Positions 7,100 to 14,892 of a stretch of DNA of 20,497 nucleotides are shown here, one piece after another. The DNA lies in IMG/VR virus record IMGVR_UViG_3300037189_012839, positions 1 through 20,497 of that record; one strand, 5' to 3'. Every line of letters begins with the position of its first letter. Within the stretch, counting starts at the first letter, position 1. The DNA is from a virus. The notes under the pieces were generated by a model. It was not told the DNA's origin, searched no databases, and worked only from the letters and a program-made list of their open reading frames with translations. Both the position numbers and the translations under genes were made by a program.

Positions 7100-7530
7100 C
7101 AGATCAGATTATATGTAGTGGTGCGTTATTTTACGCTAAATCTACGCGACGAATATTGCTGTTGCAAAAAACAGACGGTAAACACAGTGGTACTTGGGGA
7201 CTTGTAGGCGGTACCAACAATCCTTCAGAGACACCGTGGCAGGGACTACAAAGAGAAATTACAGAAGAAATAGGTCTGTTGCCCGACATTAAAAAAGTAT
7301 TACCATTAGAAAAATTTACCAGCAACGATGCTGTATTTAATTTTCACACATATTTTTGTATAGTAGAAGAAGAATTTATTCCTTCTCTTAGTGCTGAGCA
7401 TTCTGCTTGGGGTTGGTTTTCTATGGGTCAACTGCCTAAACCTGTTCATCGTGGGCTTGACCTAAGTCTTCGAAATAAAATAATTCAAACTAAAATTCAA
7501 ACAATTATAGACCTTATAGATAGTCTATAA
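7081..7530 (+). CDS. Nudix hydrolase (MutT-like)
   Basis: A 149-aa Nudix-fold pyrophosphohydrolase, expected to cleave a nucleoside diphosphate linked to another moiety (X) with divalent metal. The Nudix box is complete and canonical at residues 44-66: Gly44, Glu50, then R58-E59-I-T-E62-E63-I-G65-L. The preceding strand LLLQK and WGLVGG, and the later WGWFSMGQLP, are typical MutT-family positions. Substrate cannot be read from sequence; T4 has NudE (ADP-ribose/Ap3A type), but this protein's substrate-specific region is different enough that I do not assign it. The ATG lies inside the 3' end of the gp15-like gene with AGGA at 7075-7078, so it is translated from the same late message as the neck and tail genes. 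A terminator follows immediately. Confidence 0.88.
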   Translation: METRVIADQIICSGALFYAKSTRRILLLQKTDGKHSGTWGLVGGTNNPSETPWQGLQREITEEIGLLPDIKKVLPLEKFTSNDAVFNFHTYFCIVEEEFIPSLSAEHSAWGWFSMGQLPKPVHRGLDLSLRNKIIQTKIQTIIDLIDSL

Positions 7531-7556
7531 AAAAGCCCACGCAAGGTGGGCTTTTT
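7530..7556. terminator. Bidirectional intrinsic terminator
   Basis: AAAAAGCCCAC (7530-7540) pairs with GTGGGCTTTTT (7546-7556) around GCAAG. The GC stem is flanked by A and T tracts on both sides, so it can end the plus-strand gp14-gp15-Nudix message and the minus-strand giant-protein message, which converge here. Confidence 0.9.
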
Positions 7557-7576
7557 GTTTACTGCTGACGAAATCG

Positions 7577-10500
7577 TTAAGCCTGCGCTTCACCCCAACG
7601 CAGAACCAAGTTACTTAAAACTGGGTTACCTTGGGTTAGATAAACGTTAATCATAAGCACATCTGGACCGTTCGGGAATGTACCACGACCGCCTAATGGT
7701 GTTGATGTTAATTCTTTCAATGCTGATAGATCCAGACCGTCTTTGGAGCTTGGACTATTAATGAACGAAAATACTGTTTCACCAGGCGATGCATAAGTGT
7801 TACGACTAAATGATACTGTAGAGTTTAATGTGATTGCAGCCTGTAGTGGTTGATTCAATGTAACGCTGTACATTGACGCAGTCATATTGGTTGCTGAGCC
7901 AACTGTATTAGTTTGGTTTAGGACCCAGTTATTACCGGAACCGCTAACAATATATGTATTTGGTGCTACGCCAACTCCAAACACACCCATACCTATGATA
8001 ACAGTACCGCTAGCCAACGAGCTAATAGTTAATCCAGTACCACTAATAGTGGCAGTGAATGCGGCATTACTAGTATTAACTATGTTAGAAATTTTAGTTT
8101 GTCCCAGTACCCCGTTAGTAGTAGCCGGAAAAAATACGTCGTCATTAACTTGTACGCCTAAGATTGAACTAACAAATATTGCATTAGCACCCAAGCTGGC
8201 TGCTAAACTTACAAAAGGTTGATTAGTAGCAGAACCATCAAAAGTAATACTGGTACCAGCTGCCACTTGTGAGAAGCTTGGTTGTCCTGTTGGGATCACT
8301 GTTGAACTTAAACTGTTATAACTAATGTTGTTTACCGGTGTTGGGTAATTGCTTGGATTTAAAACTCCTTCAATTACCAATGCTGAGTTAGTATTACTTG
8401 TACCTCCAGCAGTAATCTCAATACCTTGTAGTAGGAACTGCGCACGGTTTAACAAGTCTCTAGTACCTAAGTCACCGGTTAACGCATTACTTACACTAGG
8501 TGCTAGACGAATAGCAAACGCAGTGGTTTTCTTAGTTGAAATGCTAACGTTTGGAGCTTGGTAGCTGAAAATGTATCCACGATCTGAATCAAAGCCACCG
8601 TCTTGTAGGAACGCCGCACCCCAGTGGCTGACGATTGGACTACATGTAGGAGCACAATGCAATACACCAGTTAATGGTTGGTGTGTTGCGGCTGGACCTG
8701 CGGTAAATGTTCTATAACCGCCAGCTGACCATTGAGTAGTACTTGTACCTCTTGTACAGCCAACGATAGCGGCAACAGTTAATAGCTGGGTAGGACTGGC
8801 TACCACTGTTGAAACAGTTACTTGTGGGGTCGACGATGAAATTGTTGAAACAGCCGCTAAGGTTAATTGTGTGCTCGATGGAATATTTAAAATCCAATAA
8901 GTTTTTCCACTGGAAATTCCGCCTAACACACTAGATGCTAATGGAAATGCAGTATTATTGATCGGCACTATTGGATGGCCTATGGCCATCAGTGTGGTGT
9001 TTGTTATAGTTACAACATCTAATGTACCAGTCAAGTTAGTTGAACTTACTGATTGGCTTGTACTCACAGTCCATGCAAGTCCTGATCCTGCTGTAATAAA
9101 GCAGTTACCAACAATGTTAGTACCAGTTACCAACATGCCTATAGCCCAAGTTCCTGTAATAGTTCCCGATAAACTTAATGTAGTTCCCGAAATACTAGCC
9201 GCATTACTTGTAGCCACTGAGTGTACAGTACCAGTAATAGTAGCTTCGTGTTCGCCGGTATATGTAATAATTTCATTGTCAACATATACCTGTCCAGCCG
9301 CTGGAATCAATGTTCCGTCAGCTACTGGAATTACTGTATCAGTTGTACCGATCGTTTGATCTCCAACAATGGTTGTTTTACCGCCTTCGGTTTGTACTTC
9401 ATAACGCACTGGCATGTTACCAGTACGCATCCATGCTTCATTATTCACGTTGTTATTACGTAAACGATGTACAGTTACATATTTGCCGTTAGGGCCTCTA
9501 AACATAAAGTCAATAAATCCAGCACCGTACCATGTCCATTGCATACCCACCATCTGCATTCTAGTTGGGTTGATGCTATATCCGCTTGGGTTGAACGGAC
9601 TGCTTGTGCCGTCGAAACGGTCTAGATTCCAACGCTGTTGTGGAATTACATAGTCGATAGTTTTGGTCATTTTAATACCGCTGGCATTGACAGCACTTCT
9701 AAATCCAGGATTAACATATAATAGTGTATCATGAATAATATTAGTGACCACATGAGTCATACCGCGGATTACCACGCGGTCGCCAGCAGCCAGCTGATTA
9801 GTAAATCGCGAATTTATGCCGATAACCGTGTTGCCGCCTGCATTGATGCTGACCGTGCCGGCTAATTGGAACGTACTGGCACGCTTTACTGCTGATATAA
9901 ATTGTCCATCATATTGTAAAAATACGCCGTTTTGTTCATCAAATGTACCGGTACGCACAGTTGCGCCTTTCCAGAATAATACGCTAAGTAGGCAAGGATC
10001 AGTAATAACAGGATTTACAGAACCAAGTGTTTGAGTAGCAACTACTGTTAATACACGTTCGTCGATAATACCAGTAACTGTATAATTTCCATTGTAGCCT
10101 AATGTTACTATACCACTTAGATTAATAACACAGCCAATTTGACATCCATGGTCTACGTCATCGCAAGAAATAGTGATTGTTGATCCCACTGTTGTTCCTG
10201 ATGCAACAACTGATCGAACGAAATAGTTTGGTGCAAATAGCGCACCGGTGTTAAAGTTAATAGCTTTACCAGACTGATAGCGGATATATTTTTTACTTTG
10301 ACGTGTTGCTTGGCCGCCGTACGCTGGTGATCCTGTGCCTAATTGCACACCGCCGTCAAGCGGTCTATGCGTATAGAAACTATCCGGACGAGCATATACC
10401 GTGCCTAGCAATGTTGTGCCTCCAGTTAATGCTCCAGTTTGTCTAGCCGTGTAGGTAAATGTTGTTAGACTAGGTACTCCTTCAACAAAGAACGGACCGT

Positions 10501-12427
10501 TTGCCAGTGTATGATTGTTTGTTCCGTTATCGCTGGTAATTTGCACGTTAACTGTTCCACCTGGCAATAGACCGTGTGGGCTGGCTGAGGTTACTGTAAT
10601 GGTGCTAAATCCAGAATATGCATTTATTGCGGTACCGCTAGCAATATAAGCACTAGATGTACTGACTGTGTATGTTCCAGTTCCGCCTGAGCCTGTACCT
10701 AGAGCAATAATAGTCGTACCTGAAGGAACACCTGTGCCACTAATGCCTTGACCAATGGCTAATGCTCCGCTGGTAACGTTACTAACGTTTAAAATATTTC
10801 CTGCGGCACCAGAGCCGTTGCTTAATGTAGCTGTTACTGCGGCACTTACTACCGGTGTTGAGAAACTAAATGCTACACTGCTAACTGCTTGAACTCCCAA
10901 GTAGCCAGTGGCTGTAGTCAATGCTACTGTTCCACCTGCCACTACCGTCATATTACCAAATGCTGATGTTACACTAAGTACACTACCAGCAACGCCGTTA
11001 GAAATGCTTGTTGATACGGTAATGGTATTACTGTTAATAATCTGCACAACATAATATTGTGTACTTGTATTTAGACCACCAAATGCCGAACCAGCAAACA
11101 CAATTGGTTCGTTGGCTGTCATGTTTACAGTAGTTCCAACTGTAATATAGTTTGAACCTGAGTATACGGCTGTGGCTGTTGTTGTTACTGTGATGTTAGG
11201 GCTAATTGTAATAACTGTACCGCTAACAATTGACTGAATATAATACTGTGTACCACTTACTATACCACCAAAACTGGCTCCGCCAGTGATATACATATTT
11301 CCACCTGATGCAGTAACCGTAGGAGTAAAGACTGGAGTCAATGAAGGACTAATACTCATAGTAATAGTCTTAGTGTCAATAATGCTGGCTACATAGTATG
11401 TTGTACCAGTAACCACGTTACCAAATGTCAAACCAGTGGTAGCTAACGGCATACCAACTGCCATACCTAGCGTAGTACCAACTGTAATCTGTTGATTAGT
11501 GTTAATACCGGTGATATTTGTTCTTACCTGTGCAAATGTGATAGGACTGTTTACAGTCATACCAGTAGTTGATGCAACTGTTACATAGTTGCTTGTGACT
11601 GCTGTGGCTGTACAAGCTGTGTTGATTGTACTAGACACGTTAGCATTGGCATAAAATCCGCCTTTACGTATTTGTAAAAATGTAGTCCAAATGCTGTCGC
11701 CAGCATTGAAACCTACTTTGCCTTTGGCAATGAATCTAAAAGTTGTTAGGGATGGCACATCATAAACAATAAATGTACCTTCAGCACGATCAAATCCTGT
11801 AATAGCGGCATCCATGCCGCGAACAGTAATTGGGGTGCCGGTAATTAAACCATGTGCTGTTGCTGTAGTAATAGTAATATAACTTTCTGCTGTTGCTAAT
11901 CCACCACCTGCTAAACTAGCATCGGTTGTGGCAGCGGTTGTAACAAAATCAGTACCCGGAATTTCATAAATGTTAGGATAGCCACGCTGTAAACTTACAG
12001 TTAACCACTTAGTTGGTTGTAATCCATACTCAAAGTCAGCGTCAAGCATGGATGTAGGTGGAGATACGCGAGTACGTTCAAACGCATCAGTACCGACTTC
12101 AGGCATACGAACAATTTGTTCTGGATTTTCATAAAATATTTGGATTGTATCGCCGGCCAACTGTGCTGATGTATCTATGCTTAATCTAATAGTAGTAACA
12201 CCGTCGGTATTATCTAGTGTTGTAACAAAGTTAAGATCGTTTGCTCTTGAAAATGTTACTATAGTACCCGCATAGGTAATATCTGCAAAATTGTAAAGGA
12301 TTACATTTCGTGTGGTGTTGGTTATAATTAATAACTGTTGCAGATCAATCTTACCTGGTACCGAAATGGTCCCATTGCCGGCTGTGCCCGGTGTAAAAAC
12401 ATACTGTCTAAGCTGACTTTTGGCCAT
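7577..12427 (-). CDS. Giant virion structural protein (baseplate/fibre type), 1616 aa
   Basis: I recognise the N-terminus (MAKSQLRQYVFTPGTAGNGT) and a central core (NLDRFDGTSSPFNPSGYS..RMQMVGMQWTWYGAGFIDF, residues 934-975, then NNNVNNEAWMRTGNMPVRYE) from large structural proteins of marine T4-like phages, likely baseplate-wedge or tail-associated; the exact T4 counterpart is uncertain (gp7-like is possible). The core is interrupted by Thr/Ser/Gly-rich beta modules of at least four types: TYYV modules (residues 278-358, 363-409, 413-474, 1137-1192), SGTGV modules (531-601, 1070-1135, 1453-1519), HGL..VPSLTTF modules (181-238, 604-665) and one VTGxxSxF-type module (851-923). No signal peptide or membrane segment is seen. 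A late promoter (12455-12462) and GGAGAAATAA before the ATG support the start. It ends at a shared terminator. Likely outward-facing and host-contacting, by inference. Confidence 0.85.
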   Translation of the reverse strand: MAKSQLRQYVFTPGTAGNGTISVPGKIDLQQLLIITNTTRNVILYNFADITYAGTIVTFSRANDLNFVTTLDNTDGVTTIRLSIDTSAQLAGDTIQIFYENPEQIVRMPEVGTDAFERTRVSPPTSMLDADFEYGLQPTKWLTVSLQRGYPNIYEIPGTDFVTTAATTDASLAGGGLATAESYITITTATAHGLITGTPITVRGMDAAITGFDRAEGTFIVYDVPSLTTFRFIAKGKVGFNAGDSIWTTFLQIRKGGFYANANVSSTINTACTATAVTSNYVTVASTTGMTVNSPITFAQVRTNITGINTNQQITVGTTLGMAVGMPLATTGLTFGNVVTGTTYYVASIIDTKTITMSISPSLTPVFTPTVTASGGNMYITGGASFGGIVSGTQYYIQSIVSGTVITISPNITVTTTATAVYSGSNYITVGTTVNMTANEPIVFAGSAFGGLNTSTQYYVVQIINSNTITVSTSISNGVAGSVLSVTSAFGNMTVVAGGTVALTTATGYLGVQAVSSVAFSFSTPVVSAAVTATLSNGSGAAGNILNVSNVTSGALAIGQGISGTGVPSGTTIIALGTGSGGTGTYTVSTSSAYIASGTAINAYSGFSTITVTSASPHGLLPGGTVNVQITSDNGTNNHTLANGPFFVEGVPSLTTFTYTARQTGALTGGTTLLGTVYARPDSFYTHRPLDGGVQLGTGSPAYGGQATRQSKKYIRYQSGKAINFNTGALFAPNYFVRSVVASGTTVGSTITISCDDVDHGCQIGCVINLSGIVTLGYNGNYTVTGIIDERVLTVVATQTLGSVNPVITDPCLLSVLFWKGATVRTGTFDEQNGVFLQYDGQFISAVKRASTFQLAGTVSINAGGNTVIGINSRFTNQLAAGDRVVIRGMTHVVTNIIHDTLLYVNPGFRSAVNASGIKMTKTIDYVIPQQRWNLDRFDGTSSPFNPSGYSINPTRMQMVGMQWTWYGAGFIDFMFRGPNGKYVTVHRLRNNNVNNEAWMRTGNMPVRYEVQTEGGKTTIVGDQTIGTTDTVIPVADGTLIPAAGQVYVDNEIITYTGEHEATITGTVHSVATSNAASISGTTLSLSGTITGTWAIGMLVTGTNIVGNCFITAGSGLAWTVSTSQSVSSTNLTGTLDVVTITNTTLMAIGHPIVPINNTAFPLASSVLGGISSGKTYWILNIPSSTQLTLAAVSTISSSTPQVTVSTVVASPTQLLTVAAIVGCTRGTSTTQWSAGGYRTFTAGPAATHQPLTGVLHCAPTCSPIVSHWGAAFLQDGGFDSDRGYIFSYQAPNVSISTKKTTAFAIRLAPSVSNALTGDLGTRDLLNRAQFLLQGIEITAGGTSNTNSALVIEGVLNPSNYPTPVNNISYNSLSSTVIPTGQPSFSQVAAGTSITFDGSATNQPFVSLAASLGANAIFVSSILGVQVNDDVFFPATTNGVLGQTKISNIVNTSNAAFTATISGTGLTISSLASGTVIIGMGVFGVGVAPNTYIVSGSGNNWVLNQTNTVGSATNMTASMYSVTLNQPLQAAITLNSTVSFSRNTYASPGETVFSFINSPSSKDGLDLSALKELTSTPLGGRGTFPNGPDVLMINVYLTQGNPVLSNLVLRWGEAQA
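7871..8071 (-). repeat. SGTGV-type module, copy 3
   Basis: Residues 1453-1519: ISGTGLTISSLASGTVIIG, VFGVGVAPNTYIVSGSG, WVLNQTNTV. It sits close to the C-terminal conserved end of the giant protein and matches copies 1 and 2 in motif order and length. Confidence 0.65.
8852..9019 (-). repeat. Fourth, distant TYYV-type module
   Basis: Residues 1137-1192 of the giant protein (VVTITNTTLMAIGHPI ... GKTYWILNIPSSTQLTLA) match the three tandem modules at 11006-11596 in order and spacing of motifs, with YW replacing YY. It directly follows an SGTGV-type module, so two module types are inserted side by side here. Confidence 0.65.
9023..9220 (-). repeat. SGTGV-type module, copy 2
   Basis: Residues 1070-1135: ISGTTLSLSGTITGTWAIG, LVTGTNIVGNCFITAGSG, WTVSTSQ. 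It has diverged from copy 1 (TGTNI for SGTGV) but keeps the order TxxxAIGxxxxG, then xTxxxxG, then WTVSTSQ-type strand. Confidence 0.65.
10625..10837 (-). repeat. SGTGV-type module, copy 1
   Basis: Residues 531-601 of the giant protein: LNVSNVTSGALAIGQ, ISGTGVPSGTTIIALGTG, TYTVSTS. The same G-x-G-V-x-x-x-T-x-I core recurs at 9023-9220, 7871-8071 and, in a different gene, at 19661-19855. Confidence 0.7.
11006..11596 (-). repeat. Three TYYV-type beta modules in tandem in the giant protein
   Basis: Residues 278-358, 363-409 and 413-474 each end with a G-T-x-Y-Y-x-x-x-x-I motif followed by x-T-I-T-x-S: GTTYYVASII/KTITMS, GTQYYIQSIV/TVITIS, STQYYVVQII/NTITVS. Preceding residues (SNYVTVAST, SNYITVGTT) also match between copies. 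A fourth copy (GKTYWILNI) lies at 8852-9019. Module of unknown function seen repeatedly in phage tail proteins. Confidence 0.75.
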
Positions 12428-12454
12428 TTATTTCTCCGAATATATCATTAACTT

Positions 12455-12462
12455 TATTTAGT
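12455..12462 (-). promoter_or_regulatory. Late promoter for the giant virion protein
   Basis: The minus strand reads ACTAAATA (the CTAAATA late form). The predicted start is near 12449, giving a leader of about 22 nt that includes GGAGA at 12433-12437 before the ATG at 12427. Confidence 0.6.
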
Positions 12463-12496
12463 TAAAATAAGTGTTTAATTTTAGATACAGGCTATA

Positions 12497-13225
12497 TCAC
12501 TGACCCATGGCAAAAAATGCCTGCATCCACCCTGTTGTTTCCATGTATCGTTTTGTAGCTACTTGTGTTCTACTTGTGTTCCATTTTTCATCGTTAGCTG
12601 TTAAGGTTACGGTGAGAAATCGTCCTGCAGCCGCTACATTTTGCCCAATATTTACGTTGTCAATACTGCCTAAGCGTGTTGGCTGGATGGTTAGTTGTGC
12701 TCCATCCGTTGGAGTTATCGTAACGCTTTGATTACCAAGTACTGTAATATGTCCCAGAAAATTTGTAGTTTGTGTTGCTGTGCCTAGGGTAAGTGTTCCC
12801 ACCGGGCTAAGTGTTAAAGTTCCGCTAGGCGCAATAGTTGTTGGCCCCGTGACTGACAAGCTGGAAAAACGACCGGCTGCCGGAGCAGTAGCACCAATAG
12901 ATATATTATCCATTGTTCCAGTAGTTGTTGGTGCAATATTGACTACAGCACCTGCGCCGGTGACGCTTAGATTTCCAGTTAGGGTAGTCGGGCCGCTGAC
13001 TTTAAGACCTGTTAATGTTCCTGCTATATTGGTAACTGTACTGCCTAGTGTAGTTTGAGATAATAATGATTGTCCAGCATAACTAAGATAGGATCCCTGT
13101 GTTAGTTCAAGTCGGCTACCTGTTACTGTGATAGTTTGGCTGATTAAATTGCCGTCAACATCAACAACAAAATATGGGCTTTCAAAGCCGTGTGTAGATC
13201 TTAGTTGTTTCTTGGCCACTGTCAT
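12497..13225 (-). CDS. Repeat-bearing virion protein C (third of three paralogues)
   Basis: A 242-aa Thr/Gly/Ala-rich beta-type protein without catalytic motifs. Residues 94-128 (IAPTTTGTMDNISIGA..PAAGRFSSLSVTG) and 176-209 (GAQLTIQPTRLGSIDNVNIG..AAAGRF) are two copies of a roughly 33-residue motif also found twice in each of the two upstream genes. The C-terminus has VATKRYMETTGW, an ATKxY ending also seen in the middle gene. Its start codon overlaps the stop of the upstream gene (ATGA, 13222-13225), so it is translationally coupled. Probably a tail or fibre/baseplate-associated structural component of the same late transcript; no T4 counterpart is recognised. Confidence 0.75.
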   Translation of the reverse strand: MTVAKKQLRSTHGFESPYFVVDVDGNLISQTITVTGSRLELTQGSYLSYAGQSLLSQTTLGSTVTNIAGTLTGLKVSGPTTLTGNLSVTGAGAVVNIAPTTTGTMDNISIGATAPAAGRFSSLSVTGPTTIAPSGTLTLSPVGTLTLGTATQTTNFLGHITVLGNQSVTITPTDGAQLTIQPTRLGSIDNVNIGQNVAAAGRFLTVTLTANDEKWNTSRTQVATKRYMETTGWMQAFFAMGQ

Positions 13226-14070
13226 GATAATGCTACTCCATAGGCTGCTGAAAGTGCTGCCACGTATCCTTTTGTAACCGCACTGTTAATTGTGTTGGGC
13301 TGAGTGGTTGTTAAGGTAATACTGCTGAAAGAACCAGCGACCGGAGTAGTAGCACCAATAATAACATTGTCAATGTTGCCAGTGACTGCCGGATTAACCA
13401 CTAGTGTTCCTGTGCCAGTTGGGCTGATAGTTATGTTAGCATTTGCTGGACTTAATGTTACTGCGCCGGTTGTTGCCAGTGTACTGAACACGCCAGTTGA
13501 CGGCGTAGTGGCACCAATCGTTATGTTATCTAAAGTGCTAGGTGTAGTTGGATTGATATTTAAACTAGATGTAACTGTAAAATTTGCTACAGAAAAACTT
13601 TGACTACTTAGATTAAATGTAAGTGTGTTAGTTGAAGTATTTGTGGCAATAGTTAAACCACCTTGACCCTGCACATTTAGCGTATTGTTTGTGGCAGTAA
13701 GCGCAATCGTTCCTTGCCCAGGTACCGCTATATAGGAATATCCATTCATTTATATTGCTCCAAGTAAAAGTCTACCATTAATCTGTGCTAATGAGACCAG
13801 TTGAGAATTATTAGTAGTCGGTTGTGTCACTGTTATACTAGTGAAACGGGCCGATCTAGGGGTGGTAGCACCAAATCTAACGTTGTTAATTCGTCCGGCT
13901 GTAACAGGATTAATAGTAACTGTACCGGTACCTGTTGGTGCCAGGCTAACAACCGCATTAGGTGATGATAATGCGACTGCGCCTGTACTGGAAATTGTAG
14001 TAAAACGTCCGCCTGCAGGTACGATTGAACCAATTTGAACATTATTAATGCTTGACGATTGAGTTAGTGT
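12599..14070 (-). repeat. Six copies of an IDNVxIG..P..GRF motif across three genes
   Basis: Each of the three adjacent genes ends with two copies of a motif of the form I/L-x-N-V/I-x-I-G-x-x-x-P-x-x-G-x-F-x-x-I/L. The copies lie at 13822-14070 (gene A), 13306-13563 (gene B) and 12599-12946 (gene C). Spacing between paired copies is about 50 residues in A and B and about 80 in C, where extra sequence is inserted. The DNA is also recognisably similar (a GTAGTAGCACCAAT-like stretch recurs), so these arose by duplication. Confidence 0.8.
13222..13749 (-). CDS. Repeat-bearing virion protein B (second of three paralogues)
   Basis: A 175-aa Thr/Asn-rich beta-type protein. Residues 63-98 (NINPTTPSTLDNITIGATTP..GVFSTLATTG) and 116-148 (VVNPAVTGNIDNVIIGATTP..GSFSSI) are the two clearest copies of the shared motif, and the C-terminus has AVTKGYVAALSAAYG. 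It is essentially the repeat-bearing half of its neighbours without their N-terminal domains. It begins on the base after the stop of the upstream gene and overlaps the downstream gene by four bases, so all three are one operon. Function is inferred as structural only; no enzyme motif is seen. Confidence 0.72.
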   Translation of the reverse strand: MNGYSYIAVPGQGTIALTATNNTLNVQGQGGLTIATNTSTNTLTFNLSSQSFSVANFTVTSSLNINPTTPSTLDNITIGATTPSTGVFSTLATTGAVTLSPANANITISPTGTGTLVVNPAVTGNIDNVIIGATTPVAGSFSSITLTTTQPNTINSAVTKGYVAALSAAYGVALS

Positions 14071-14793
14071 TGCTGTTACTGATCCAGTAACAGTTAAATT
14101 TGGAATATTAGTCAGTGCAAAAGTTAAACTGTCAATGCCGGGAGTAGGAACAGTAGTAATTGCTAGATTGCCATCTGTGTTTTGTATGTTTATTGTGTCA
14201 AGAATAAACTTAGAATTGAGAGTATTGGTGGAGTTAACAATAACAGTTTTAATATTACTAATAGTCATACCACCGTCATCAGACACTTGTCCAAATCCGT
14301 CGTCAATGTTAGTATTTCGCCAATTAAGACCAAATCCCATAGCGCCGCCTGCGCTGGTAGTTTCGCCAGTGGTTGTCGGAACACTGATTGCAGTTAGTCT
14401 TTCAGCATAGGTGGCTTTGTATGTTAAGCGTACTCCTACCAATGCTGTTACAGCATCGGCTTGGTAATAGGGGCTGGCAATAACTGAAACAAACGAATTA
14501 TCTACCGTAGCTGTAAATTTTACTAGATCTCTGCCTAGATTTGTACGACCAAATGCTGTGATACTGGCTTGGCCTGGTCTTGCTGAAACTGTTACTCTCA
14601 GGGTTTCTACGTCATCATTTCCGTATTCTACTGCTATTTCATATTCTGCACTGGAAAAATTACCCACTGCCCACTTGTCTATAACCGTGTTAGGTTGTAC
14701 CGGAATTACTTCGCCTTTATAGGAAAAATTAGCCCGATTTTTAAACTTTAGGGTATTGCCCAGTCCGTTTGTAAAGTAGTCAAGAAAGTTCAT
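13750..14793 (-). CDS. Virion structural protein A (first of three paralogues)
   Basis: A 347-aa protein with a distinct N-terminal domain (MNFLDYFTNGLGNTLKF to about residue 135), a type I recall from structural proteins of marine T4-like phages. A Thr/Asn-rich region follows, then the shared repeat at residues 242-271 (SSSINNVQIGSIVPAGGRFTTI) and 293-324 (INPVTAGRINNVRFGATTP). It heads a three-gene operon behind a late promoter (14814-14821). GGTGAT is a modest Shine-Dalgarno before the ATG at 14793. The N-terminal domain may anchor the protein to the particle and the C-terminal repeats may pack against proteins B and C; that is inference. Confidence 0.78.
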   Translation of the reverse strand: MNFLDYFTNGLGNTLKFKNRANFSYKGEVIPVQPNTVIDKWAVGNFSSAEYEIAVEYGNDDVETLRVTVSARPGQASITAFGRTNLGRDLVKFTATVDNSFVSVIASPYYQADAVTALVGVRLTYKATYAERLTAISVPTTTGETTSAGGAMGFGLNWRNTNIDDGFGQVSDDGGMTISNIKTVIVNSTNTLNSKFILDTINIQNTDGNLAITTVPTPGIDSLTFALTNIPNLTVTGSVTATLTQSSSINNVQIGSIVPAGGRFTTISSTGAVALSSPNAVVSLAPTGTGTVTINPVTAGRINNVRFGATTPRSARFTSITVTQPTTNNSQLVSLAQINGRLLLGAI

Positions 14794-14813
14794 ATGATAT
14801 CACCATTCATATG

Positions 14814-14821
14814 TATTTATT
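14814..14821 (-). promoter_or_regulatory. Late promoter for the three-gene structural operon
   Basis: The minus strand reads AATAAATA, 7 of 8 to the T4 late octamer. The predicted start near 14808 gives a leader of about 15 nt to the ATG at 14793. Confidence 0.6.
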
Positions 14822-14843
14822 CATATCCAGTATGGCTGCAATC

Positions 14844-14872
14844 TTGCAGGAAAGATGCTAAATTAATATAGT
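14844..14872 (+). promoter_or_regulatory. Sigma70-type promoter for the HAD-like gene
   Basis: TTGCAG (14844-14849) and TATAGT (14867-14872) are exactly 17 bases apart, and the gene's AAGGA (14881-14885) and ATG (14893) follow. No late octamer lies between this and the ATG, which suggests early or middle expression by host-type sigma, back to back with a late promoter on the other strand. Confidence 0.6.
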
Positions 14873-14892
14873 GCTTTATTAAGGAAAAAAAT

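Noticed and set aside
8958-9359. Long plus-strand open frame opposite the giant virion gene (also at 7887-8222, 8349-8564, 9414-9653 and 9816-10034)
   Set aside because: They are Val/Ile/Pro-rich antisense readings of Thr/Ser/Gly-rich repeat codons, with no Shine-Dalgarno and no family motif; the minus-strand frame is a single 1616-codon gene.
13304-13603. Plus-strand open frames antisense to the three repeat proteins (also 12507-12731, 12780-13058, 13841-14038 and 14135-14410)
   Set aside because: Shadows of the repeat genes; their apparent similarity to each other only mirrors the IDNVxIG repeats read backwards.
14787-14816. Paired CATATG palindromes around the start of gene A as an operator
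   Set aside because: Two six-base palindromes in AT-rich DNA are easily chance and one contains the start codon itself.
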